Below are positions 6,164 through 13,713 of a stretch of 13,713 bases of DNA, in pieces. A model generated the notes under the pieces. That model had not been told where the DNA came from. It made no database searches and worked only from the letters and a program-made list of their open reading frames with translations. Origin of the DNA: DASPWV01 sp046727855 (GTDB lineage: Bacteria > Acidobacteriota > Vicinamibacteria > Vicinamibacterales > UBA2999); NCBI GenBank assembly GCA_046727855.1, contig JBKPDL010000168.1, positions 1-13,713 on the forward strand, in the 5' to 3' direction. Within the stretch, counting starts at the first letter, position 1. Every line of letters begins with the position of its first letter. A program made the position numbers and the translations under genes.

Positions 6164-7168
6164 ATGCGAGAGCACCTCAAATCCTTTCTCGCGCACCTCC
6201 GCTACAACCGCAACGTCTCTCCTCACACCGCCCGCGCCTACGAAAGCGACATCGGTCAGTTTCTGGCGTTTGTCGCCGGCGAGCGTCAAACACAAGTCGG
6301 CAAGCTCTCGCCCGGCGATCTCGGTCCCGGCACGGTGCGCGCCTACCTTGCAGATCTCGGCCGCCGAGGCAACGCGCGGAGCTCGATGGCGCGAAAGCTC
6401 TCAGGATTGCGCACGTTCCTCCGCTACCTGCGCCGTGAAGGCGTGCTCAACGACGACCCGGCAGCGCTCGCCGTGGCGCCGCGCCGGGAGCAGACCCTGC
6501 CGGCGCACCTCAGCGAGGATGAAATGACGCGGCTGCTCGAAACGCCATCAGCCGGCGATCCGCTTGGCCGACGCGATCGCGCCATCCTGGAGCTCTTTTA
6601 CGCGTCAGGCCTGCGCCTCGGCGAACTCGTTGGCCTCGATGTCGAAGACGTCGATCTTCGCGGGCGCCTCGTGCGCGTCATGGGCAAGGGATCGAAGGAG
6701 CGGATCGTGCCGTTTAATCAGGCGACCGAGCGGGCGCTGCGCGCCTGGCTGCGGGATCGTGCCGAACTCAGAACTCAGGGCCAAGAACGAAGAACGAAGA
6801 ACGAAGAACGAGGAACGAAGAACGAGGAGCGAGGAAGGCTGGCCGCGCCGAAGCTCGCCAAAACTCGCGTGCGCGAAGGCGGGAAGAACGATCCAGTCTT
6901 TGTGAACTACCGGGGGACGCGCCTCACCGGTCGCAGTGTTCATCGTCTTGTCCATCGTTACGTGTCGCAGTGCAGCACGCAGTTCGGCATCAGTCCGCAC
7001 GCGCTTCGCCATTCGTTTGCCACGCACCTGCTGCAGCGCGGCGCGGATCTGCGCGCCATACAGGAACTGCTCGGGCACGCGCGTCTGAGCACGACGCAGC
7101 GGTATACGCATGTCAATGCGGCGCAATTGATCGATGTTTATCGAAAAGCCCACCCCAAGGCGAAATAG
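6164..7168 (+). CDS. xerC: Tyrosine recombinase XerC
   Basis: 334 residues, against about 300 for XerC. With XerD it resolves chromosome dimers at dif. The N-terminal SAM-like core-binding domain spans about 1-100. The catalytic residues are all present: Arg151 (S-G-L-R-L-G-E-L), Lys175 (G-K-G-S-K-E-R), His279 and Arg282 (H-A-L-R-H-S-F-A-T-H), His305 (L-G-H-A-R-L-S-T-T) and Tyr314 (Y-T-H-V). An extra charged segment of about 40 residues (202-241) lies between the Lys strand and the His-x-x-Arg helix; it is encoded by heptamer repeats and a short palindromic element (6765-6883). The start is the ATG 2 bases after the trmFO stop. The frame is open further upstream, but that stretch lies inside trmFO and has no recombinase homology. 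The position after trmFO supports XerC over XerD. Confidence 0.93.
   Translation: MREHLKSFLAHLRYNRNVSPHTARAYESDIGQFLAFVAGERQTQVGKLSPGDLGPGTVRAYLADLGRRGNARSSMARKLSGLRTFLRYLRREGVLNDDPAALAVAPRREQTLPAHLSEDEMTRLLETPSAGDPLGRRDRAILELFYASGLRLGELVGLDVEDVDLRGRLVRVMGKGSKERIVPFNQATERALRAWLRDRAELRTQGQERRTKNEERGTKNEERGRLAAPKLAKTRVREGGKNDPVFVNYRGTRLTGRSVHRLVHRYVSQCSTQFGISPHALRHSFATHLLQRGADLRAIQELLGHARLSTTQRYTHVNAAQLIDVYRKAHPKAK
6765..6838 (+). repeat. Translated heptamer tandem repeats in xerC
   Basis: Two copies of AACTCAG (6765-6778) are followed, after GGCC, by eight tandem 7-mers (6783-6838). Five of these are exactly AAGAACG; the others are AGGAACG, AGGAGCG and AGGAAGG. Because 7 is not a multiple of 3, three units make a 7-residue repeat, read as E-R-[RG]-T-K-N-E. 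The frame stays open, and the array lies in the family-atypical insert of XerC. Confidence 0.9.
6846..6883 (+). repeat. Short palindromic element inside xerC, copy C
   Basis: CGCCGAAGCTCGC (6846-6858) matches 5287-5299 in trmFO at 12 of 13 bases and 11648-11660 in the ABC-F gene at 12 of 13. TGCGCGA (6870-6876) follows at nearly the same distance as in trmFO (11 versus 12 intervening bases), and AGGCGG then follows after a 4-base deletion relative to copy A. It also contains TCGCG-TG-CGCGA. It looks like the right half of the element at 5247-5335, translated as part of the XerC insert. Confidence 0.55.
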
Positions 7169-7180
7169 AATCATGGCCAC

Positions 7181-8490
7181 ATGCACACTGCCGCGATAGT
7201 TCTCTTTCTCACGCTCGTTCCGGCCGCTGTTCTTCACGCCCAAACGCCAAGGCCCTTATCCGATGAAAAGCTCAATCTGGATGTGACCTTTGTCGCCGGG
7301 TATGGCCATGACGGTGCGCAGGCTGCGCTCGGATTCGAGAAGCAGGGGCGGGTCGGCCAGGCGACGCTGACGCTGTCTGGCAGGCTCCACGACAGATTCC
7401 GCTATCGCCTGTCGTTCAACCCGGTGAACGAGGTTTCATCGAAGCCCGCCTGCGGCGAAGCCAATTTCTTTTCCCCAACGATCCGCGTTTGTACTCCATC
7501 GGTCCGGTCGTGCCGTGCGATCCCGAGGACGGCCACAAACGTGTCGATACCTACAACACGTTCGCGCTCGATTACATCAACCAACAGGGTCCGCTACGTG
7601 AAGGGTTTGTCGAATGGCTGGCTAGCGATGCGCTGACGGCGCGCTTCGGCCGTTTCATCCTTCCCATCGGTTTCGACCCCGACGAGGTTGGGTCGTGGAC
7701 GTCGAAGGACATGACGCGCATTCAGCGTCTCAATGCCGAAGCCAACTACGGCGCGATGCTCACCTATGCCAGCCGGGGATTCGATGTCTCCGCCATGGGC
7801 GTGCTCGGCGAAGGGAATCGCCAAAAAGATTACAACTGGTTCTACTTCGCAAATCCGACGCTCGATACCAACAGCACGCTCTCAGCGATCGTGTCTGCAC
7901 ACGCGCGCCCCCACCCAGTGCTGGATTTGCGAGCGGCGTGGAAGAAGGGCTTCAGCGGATCGAAGATCGAACGCCTGCCAAGCTACTGGGCATCGAAGCG
8001 CAACGACGACGCGATCGTGGTCAGCGCAAAAGTGCAGCCGCACCCGTTTGTGTCGGTCTTTGGCGAGTATGCGCATTACACGTGGGGACCGACCGGAACA
8101 TCGGCGGAGATGCTTGGCGTCGATCCCGACTCGATTGACAAATCCGGCTTCTACATCGGAGCGCAGGTCGCAGTTCCAGTGCGACGCAACGCGGCAGTGG
8201 GCGCGACGTTCACGCGCGAGGAGCTGTCGCGCGACGACAGCATGATTAAGTACCTTGCGGCGCACCGCCTGTTCGGCGTCGAAATGGGAAAGAGGGATCG
8301 CGGCACCACGTTGCGCGTGTTTGTGACCATGTTCGACGCGGTCACTGCTGGCTTGTACTGGTCCGATGTGTCGAATCCGTATCCCTGGGTGAGCGGCAGC
8401 TGGCCAGTGGCAGGGCCGCAGGCGTTCACCGGACGGGCGCCCGATCGATACGGGCTGATGGTTTCGTTGCGAGCGCGGCTATTCCCATGA
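7181..8490 (+). pseudogene. Outer-membrane porin-like protein, interrupted by a -1 frameshift
   Basis: The first frame starts at the ATG at 7181 with a signal peptide (M-H-T-A-A-I-V-L-F-L, cleavage after L-H-A) and barrel-like text ending N-F-F near 7471. The remainder is in the -1 frame and runs to the TGA at 8488-8490. The join is at TTTCTTTTCCCC (7465-7476): reading one more T there gives A-N-F-F-F-P-N-D-P-R-L-Y-S and restores a protein of 436 residues. The continuous protein shows alternating amphipathic strands and R-F-G-R-F-I-L-P-I-G-F, which recalls phosphate-selective porin O/P-type barrels; the substrate is unknown. The first frame continues to 7636 as nonsense, and the second can be opened only at a TTG (7489) without a signal peptide. 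It starts 12 bases after xerC and ends 5 bases from the convergent regulator gene. A sequencing or assembly error is as likely as a true mutation. Confidence 0.7.
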
Positions 8491-8495
8491 ACGCT

Positions 8496-9884
8496 TCACG
8501 CTACCGTCGGCATTCGCCGCCGAGGCATGTCGATGTTGAGCGTCTTGATCTTGTAGTTCATCACGCGTGGACTGATGTTGAGCAGCTCCGCCGCGTCCTT
8601 CTGCACCCAATTGGACATCTTCAGCGCTTCGAGGAGCGCCTGGCGCTCGATTTCTTCGAGCGCGATGCCGGTTGGCGGAATCTTCACCACCGAAGACGAC
8701 TCGCGGTTGCCGCTCGACGAAAAGTCGCCGAGCCGCAGGTCCTCTGACCTGATCGTCAAACTTTCGGCCAAAAGCGCCGCGCGCTCGATCGCATTCTCCA
8801 GCTCGCGGATGTTGCCGGGCCAGTTGTAGCGAACCAGCATCTTCTGCGCTTCGTTGTCGAGGCCGTCGAGCTTTTTCTTCAGCTCGCTGCCGAAGCGGCG
8901 AATAAACCACATCGCGAGCGGAAGGATGTCCTCTTTGCGTTCACGCAGCGGCGGCATGTCGATCGTGACGACGTTCAGCCGGTAATACAAGTCTTCGCGG
9001 AACTGCCCGGCGGTCACCATCGTCGGCAGGTCGCGATTGGTTGCGGCGATGAGACGCACATCCACTTTGATCGTGCGCGTGCCGCCCAGCCGCTCGAACT
9101 CGTGCTCCTGCAGCACGCGCAGAATCTTGGCCTGCGTGCTGGCGCTCATGTCGCCGATTTCGTCGAGGAAGAGCGATCCGCCGTCGGCCTGCTCGAAGCG
9201 GCCGATGCGCTGACGGTCGGCGCCGGTAAACGCGCCTTTCTCGTGGCCGAAAAGCTCCGATTCGAGCAGGTTTTCCTGCAGCGCGGCGCAGTTGACTTTC
9301 ACGAAGTTACGCGCTGCTCGCAGTGAGTTGTGGTGAATGGCGCCGGCGATCAGCTCCTTGCCGGTGCCCGTCTCGCCGCGAATCAGCACCGTTGAATTGC
9401 TCTTGGCGACTTTCTTGACGACGCTGAGCACTCGCTGCAGCGGTTCGCTGCCGCCGACAATGCGTTCGAAATCGTACGATTCCTGCCGTTCGTGACGGAG
9501 GTAATCGAGCTCGTGCCGCAGCCGCTTGAGCTCCAGCGCCTTCTCGACCTTCACCTCCATTTCTTCGATCTCGAACGGCTTCTGGACGTAATCGAAGGCG
9601 CCGTGCTTCATGGCCTCGACCGCGGTGCTCACCGAGCCGAACGCCGTCATCAGGATCACGGACGAGGACGGATGCAACGTTTTGGTCGTACGCAGCACAT
9701 CGAGGCCATCCGAGCCGCCCATCTTGAGATCGCTGACCACGACATCGAAGTAGTTTTCGTGCAGTTTCTCGATAGCGGCGTTGCCGTTGCCCGCTTCCTC
9801 GACGTCATGCCCGGCCGCGCCCAGGGCGATGGACAACCCTCGCCTGAGCGCGTCGTGATCGTCTGCCACAAGTATTCGGCTCAT
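8496..9884 (-). CDS. NtrC-family sigma-54-dependent response regulator
   Basis: 462 residues in three domains. The receiver (1-120) has acidic Asp9, phosphorylated Asp52 (V-V-V-S-D-L-K-M), Thr80 and Lys102. The AAA+ domain (about 140-375) has Walker A G-E-T-G-T-G-K-E (170-177), the sigma-54 contact loop G-A-F-T-G-A (217-222) and Walker B L-F-L-D-E-I-G-D (238-245). The Fis-type helix-turn-helix (about 407-450) includes K-D-A-A-E-L-L-N-I-S-P-R. It activates sigma-54 RNA polymerase from upstream sites when phosphorylated. I chose the ATG at 9884 (M-S-R-I-L-V-A-D-D) because the receiver fold starts there; the frame is open to 10223, but the added residues overlap the kinase gene and are repeat-derived. 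It is the partner of the kinase 148 bases upstream. The input signal and regulon cannot be told from sequence. Confidence 0.95.
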   Translation of the reverse strand: MSRILVADDHDALRRGLSIALGAAGHDVEEAGNGNAAIEKLHENYFDVVVSDLKMGGSDGLDVLRTTKTLHPSSSVILMTAFGSVSTAVEAMKHGAFDYVQKPFEIEEMEVKVEKALELKRLRHELDYLRHERQESYDFERIVGGSEPLQRVLSVVKKVAKSNSTVLIRGETGTGKELIAGAIHHNSLRAARNFVKVNCAALQENLLESELFGHEKGAFTGADRQRIGRFEQADGGSLFLDEIGDMSASTQAKILRVLQEHEFERLGGTRTIKVDVRLIAATNRDLPTMVTAGQFREDLYYRLNVVTIDMPPLRERKEDILPLAMWFIRRFGSELKKKLDGLDNEAQKMLVRYNWPGNIRELENAIERAALLAESLTIRSEDLRLGDFSSSGNRESSSVVKIPPTGIALEEIERQALLEALKMSNWVQKDAAELLNISPRVMNYKIKTLNIDMPRRRMPTVA

Positions 9885-9913
9885 CGTTTTCTTCGCTCCG
9901 GGCCGATGGGGCT

Positions 9914-9947
9914 GGTAAGTCGCGTGCGACAGCCTTCCAGACTTACC
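9914..9947. repeat. Inverted repeat in the leader of the response regulator
   Basis: GGTAAGTC (9914-9921) and GACTTACC (9940-9947) form a perfect 8-bp stem with an 18-base loop; the overlapping GTCGC-GT-GCGAC (9919-9930) is a competing palindrome. It lies 30 bases before the regulator ATG on the transcript and overlaps the start of the 9-mer repeats. It could affect kinase-to-regulator expression ratio; no direct evidence. Confidence 0.5.
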
Positions 9948-10010
9948 GGACCGACCAGACCTACCCGCCTTACCCGACCGACCAGACCCGCCTGCCTCAC
10001 CAGCCCTGAG
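9942..10010. repeat. Degenerate 9-mer/27-mer tandem repeats between kinase and regulator genes
   Basis: A 20-base unit at 9942-9961 recurs at 9969-9988 with one difference, exactly 27 bases apart. The stretch as a whole reads as decaying 9-mers of the form CCNACCNGA up to about 10010. It fills most of the 148-base gap between the kinase stop and the regulator start. It is translated only if the regulator is given a false upstream start. Confidence 0.7.
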
Positions 10011-10032
10011 CGCCCTTCCCGCCCGATCTCGC

Positions 10033-11199
10033 CTACGCGTTCGTATGTTCCACCGGTACCGTGACGCGAAAGGTCGTACCGCGATCCGGCACGCTCGAAA
10101 CGTCGATCCGTCCTTCGTGCGCGTCGAGAATCTTGCGGACGATTGCCAGCCCGAGCCCCGACCCCTGTGGTTTGGTCGTGAAGAACGGATTGAACATCTT
10201 GTCCGCGACCTCAGCGGCGACACCCGGGCCGGTATCGGTCACGTCAACGACGATCGTCGGCACCGCGGTATGACCGTCGGGAAGCAGGGCGCCTTCCTCG
10301 GAGGTTTTCGCCAGCCGCGCGCTCAACGTGATGGTGCCGCGGCCGTCGAGCGCTTCGTACGCGTTGATCAGGAGGTTGGCGAACACTTGCGTGAGTTGAT
10401 GACGGTCGCCCTGAATCGGCGGCAACGAGGGCGGAACGTGCATGTTCACGGAAATACCGCCGCGTGTGGTTTTGCTGTCGGCCATCGTGACGGCGCTCTG
10501 CAGCGCGTCGTTGACCAGCGTGCGATCGAGCTGCAGCCGCACCGGGCGGACAAAATCGAGGACTTCCTGCACGATGGCGTTGGCCATCTTGGCCTCGTTG
10601 ATGATGTCGGCGACAATCGACTGCACCTCGCGTTTATCGGGCACCTGTCGACGCAGCAATCCTGCCATTACCTCGATGCCGGCGAGCGGATTCTTGATCT
10701 CGTGGGCCATGGCGGCCGCCATCTCGCCGACCGCCGCGAGCCGATCGCGCAGCCGCTCGCGTTCTTCCATCTGCTCGACGTGCGTGAGGTCTTTGAAAAA
10801 CAGCGCCGCCCCCACCGCGCGCCCGTCGTCGTCGCGCACGAGGGACAACGTGTAACCGATCACTCTGTCGGTCGATTTCAGGCGGATCTCAGCGCGGTTG
10901 GGCAGCGACGACATCTCGAACGCGCCGCCGACAATCCGCACCATGTCCGGATGCGAGCGCAGCACCTCGATGTACGAGCGGCCGGTGTATTCACCGCTGG
11001 GGGCAAGGCCGAAGATTCGGCAGGCCTCCGTGTTGATGAGCACGACTTGTCCGTCGCGGGTGATCGCGAGCACCCCGTTGCGCATGTTTGCCACGAGATG
11101 GCGGAAAAATGCGTCGCGAGGCGGCGCGGCCTCGGGCGGTGACCCCGAGTGGACAGGGGAGGGACGGGCAGTCATATCGCTAGATCGTGGCTGGGCCAT
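10033..11199 (-). CDS. Cytoplasmic PAS sensor histidine kinase, NtrB-like
   Basis: 388 residues with no signal peptide or membrane segment, so a soluble sensor. After a disordered Pro/Ser-rich start (1-28), a PAS domain spans about 30-140 (G-V-L-A-I-T-R-D-G-Q-V-V-L-I-N then L-F-F-K-D-L-T). The dimerisation domain carries phospho-accepting His166 (A-M-A-H-E-I-K-N-P-L-A-G-I). The ATPase domain has the N box (N-L-L-I-N-A, Asn275 and Asn279), G1 box D-T-G-P-G-V (322-327) and G2 box G-S-G-L-G-L (346-351). It should phosphorylate Asp52 of the regulator encoded next. A sigma-54-like promoter ends about 40 bases before the start. Neither the ATG at 11199 nor the in-frame ATG at 11175 has a clear ribosome binding site, so the start is uncertain. 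The PAS ligand is unknown. Confidence 0.94.
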   Translation of the reverse strand: MAQPRSSDMTARPSPVHSGSPPEAAPPRDAFFRHLVANMRNGVLAITRDGQVVLINTEACRIFGLAPSGEYTGRSYIEVLRSHPDMVRIVGGAFEMSSLPNRAEIRLKSTDRVIGYTLSLVRDDDGRAVGAALFFKDLTHVEQMEERERLRDRLAAVGEMAAAMAHEIKNPLAGIEVMAGLLRRQVPDKREVQSIVADIINEAKMANAIVQEVLDFVRPVRLQLDRTLVNDALQSAVTMADSKTTRGGISVNMHVPPSLPPIQGDRHQLTQVFANLLINAYEALDGRGTITLSARLAKTSEEGALLPDGHTAVPTIVVDVTDTGPGVAAEVADKMFNPFFTTKPQGSGLGLAIVRKILDAHEGRIDVSSVPDRGTTFRVTVPVEHTNA

Positions 11200-11239
11200 G
11201 TCGCAAACGGCGTACCCATCAGCCGCAGCTCTACAGTGC

Positions 11240-11255
11240 TGCTAAGTGCTTGCCA
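11240..11255 (-). promoter_or_regulatory. Sigma-54 (-24/-12) promoter for the kinase-regulator genes
   Basis: On the minus strand TGGCAAGCACTTAGCA matches the sigma-54 consensus TGGCACG-N4-TTGCW. The GG (-24) and GC (-12) have the exact required spacing; the differences are A for C at position 6 and A for T at position 13. A T precedes it, as preferred. Transcription would begin near 11229, about 30 bases before the kinase ATG. The operon encodes an activator with the G-A-F-T-G-A loop, which fits autoregulation. Confidence 0.6.
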
Positions 11256-11291
11256 ACGTAGAAATTGCCCCGGCCAGCTCGAGGTGTGTGA

Positions 11292-11311
11292 TTACAGAAG
11301 TGTAAGCGATC

Positions 11312-11315
<4 letters not shown>
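11292..11315. promoter_or_regulatory. Two phased dyads, candidate activator (enhancer) sites
   Basis: TTACA-GAAG-TGTAA (11292-11305) and GTAAG-CGAT-CTTAC (11302-11315) are perfect 5-bp dyads that share a half-site. Their centres are exactly 10 bp apart, one helical turn, and lie about 45-55 bp upstream of the -24 element. The second dyad overlaps the ABC-F stop codon. This fits tandem dimers of an NtrC-type regulator. No T-run follows, so a terminator is less likely. Confidence 0.45.
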
Positions 11316-13444
<2,129 letters not shown>

Positions 13445-13455
13445 TCCTCTTACTA

Positions 13456-13500
13456 GTTTCCGGTTTCCGGTTGTCAGTTCAAAGTTCAGTTGTCAGTTGG
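13456..13500. repeat. Short heptamer-type repeats upstream of the ABC-F gene
   Basis: Units beginning GTT follow each other: GTTTCCG twice, GTTGTCA, GTTCAAA, a 5-base GTTCA, GTTGTCA and GTTGG. They resemble the 7-mers at 4517-4651 (core AAGTTCA) and start 11 bases before the ABC-F ATG. A matching pair, GGTAACT twice, lies at 13683-13698 on the other side of the hairpin cluster. Confidence 0.65.
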
Positions 13501-13521
13501 AGAGCTCCGCCCCAAACCGAT

Positions 13522-13587
13522 AACTAGCCAAGGGCCCTGCCAGGCCCTGCCCTTGATATCCGGCTAACTCGGGGCCCTTGGCTAGTT
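13522..13587. repeat. Perfect 16-bp inverted repeat, hairpin 1 of a cluster
   Basis: AACTAGCCAAGGGCCC (13522-13537) is the exact complement of 13572-13587, with a 34-base loop. The left arm can also pair inside the loop (AAGGGC at 13530-13535 with GCCCTT at 13549-13554), so two folds compete. No T-run follows on either strand. Function unknown. Confidence 0.85.
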
Positions 13588-13596
13588 TGTTGGCTT

Positions 13597-13613
13597 GGCG
13601 CGCTCCGCGCGCC
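13597..13613. repeat. Perfect 7-bp hairpin, hairpin 2 of a cluster
   Basis: GGCGCGC-TCC-GCGCGCC, a tight all-GC stem with a 3-base loop, placed 9 bases after hairpin 1 and 2 bases before hairpin 3. Confidence 0.8.
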
Positions 13614-13615
13614 GT

Positions 13616-13675
13616 AGACCGTTATGCGGGTCCACAACGCGTACAAAATTCACGTCTGTGGCCGCATAACGGTCT
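13616..13675. repeat. Perfect 14-bp inverted repeat, hairpin 3 of a cluster
   Basis: AGACCGTTATGCGG (13616-13629) is the exact complement of 13662-13675. A further CCACA/TGTGG pairing (13632-13636 with 13657-13661) extends the stem after a 2-base bulge and leaves a 20-base loop of lower GC content. The region 13445-13713 has no supported gene; this cluster and flanking heptamers are all it holds. Confidence 0.85.
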
Positions 13676-13682
13676 TTGAACC

Positions 13683-13698
13683 GGTAACTGGTAACTGG
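13683..13698. repeat. Two-copy heptamer GGTAACT
   Basis: GGTAACT occurs twice in tandem followed by GG, near the right edge of the window. It has the same period and a similar core (AACT) as the other 7-mer arrays here. Confidence 0.5.
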
Positions 13699-13713
13699 AA
13701 AACTCGGCCCGGC

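Noticed and set aside
7465..7476. Programmed -1 ribosomal frameshift in the porin-like gene
   Set aside because: The site does not fit X-XXY-YYZ in the incoming frame and no strong downstream structure was seen, so an indel is simpler.
9885..10223. Upstream extension of the regulator frame by 113 residues
   Set aside because: The added residues overlap the kinase gene and translate the 9-mer repeats; the receiver domain begins at the ATG at 9884.
10045..11142. 365-codon open frame antisense to the kinase gene
   Set aside because: Shadow frame, rich in Arg/His, with no family motifs; the kinase on the other strand has all catalytic boxes.
13522..13675. Integron attC sites, suggested by AAC/GTT and GTTATGC/GCATAAC in the inverted repeats
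   Set aside because: Hairpin 3 has GTTA on the 5' side and TAAC on the 3' side, the reverse of attC, and hairpin 1 lacks the RYYYAAC/GTTRRRY pattern. No integrase is present; the Xer protein here is a housekeeping type.
13522..13675. tRNA or intrinsic terminator in the hairpin cluster
   Set aside because: No T-loop GTTC-type motif, no anticodon arm pattern, and no T-run after any stem.

Overview
The window looks like chromosomal housekeeping DNA from a GC-rich, Gram-negative bacterium. My best guess is an Acidobacteriota genome of the Vicinamibacteria type. This rests on base composition, the mix of genes, and the many short tandem and palindromic repeats inside and between genes. It is inference; there is no rRNA or other marker gene here to settle it. 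No tRNA, rRNA, CRISPR array or transposase was seen.

Layout. A minus-strand pair opens the window: the start of a probable lipoprotein gene cut by the window edge (1-64), overlapped by a small secreted TPR protein gene (36-389). Divergent from it runs a plus-strand block: dprA (597-1706), topA (1806-4517), trmFO (4662-6161) and a xerC-type recombinase (6164-7168). The order dprA-topA-trmFO-xerC is the conserved order known from Bacillus, where hslV-hslU follow. Here that slot holds an outer-membrane porin-like gene (7181-8490) that is broken by a -1 frameshift. The remainder lies on the minus strand: an NtrC-class sigma-54 activator (8496-9884), its PAS-containing cytoplasmic NtrB-like kinase (10033-11199) and an ABC-F translation-factor ATPase (11312-13444). 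The last 269 bases hold no gene but three successive inverted repeats.

Function. The plus-strand block covers DNA uptake and recombination (DprA), supercoil relaxation (TopA), tRNA m5U54 formation (TrmFO) and chromosome dimer resolution or site-specific recombination (XerC). The kinase and regulator form one two-component system. A good -24/-12 (sigma-54) promoter and two phased dyads lie just upstream of the kinase gene, which suggests autoregulation.

Main discovery candidate. A roughly 90-bp GC-rich element made of three consecutive hairpins occurs inside trmFO (5247-5335) and, antisense to the gene, inside the ABC-F gene (11602-11693). Both reading frames stay open, both copies sit in extra segments that are not part of the protein families, and a stem pair has changed in a compensatory way. 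A shorter relative (6846-6883) sits in an extra segment of xerC, next to eight tandem heptamers that are also translated. This resembles the protein-coding palindromic elements of Rickettsia, in an unrelated lineage. A second repeat type, tandem 7-mers with AAGTT/GAACTT-like cores, fills the topA-trmFO spacer, xerC and the right-hand intergenic region.
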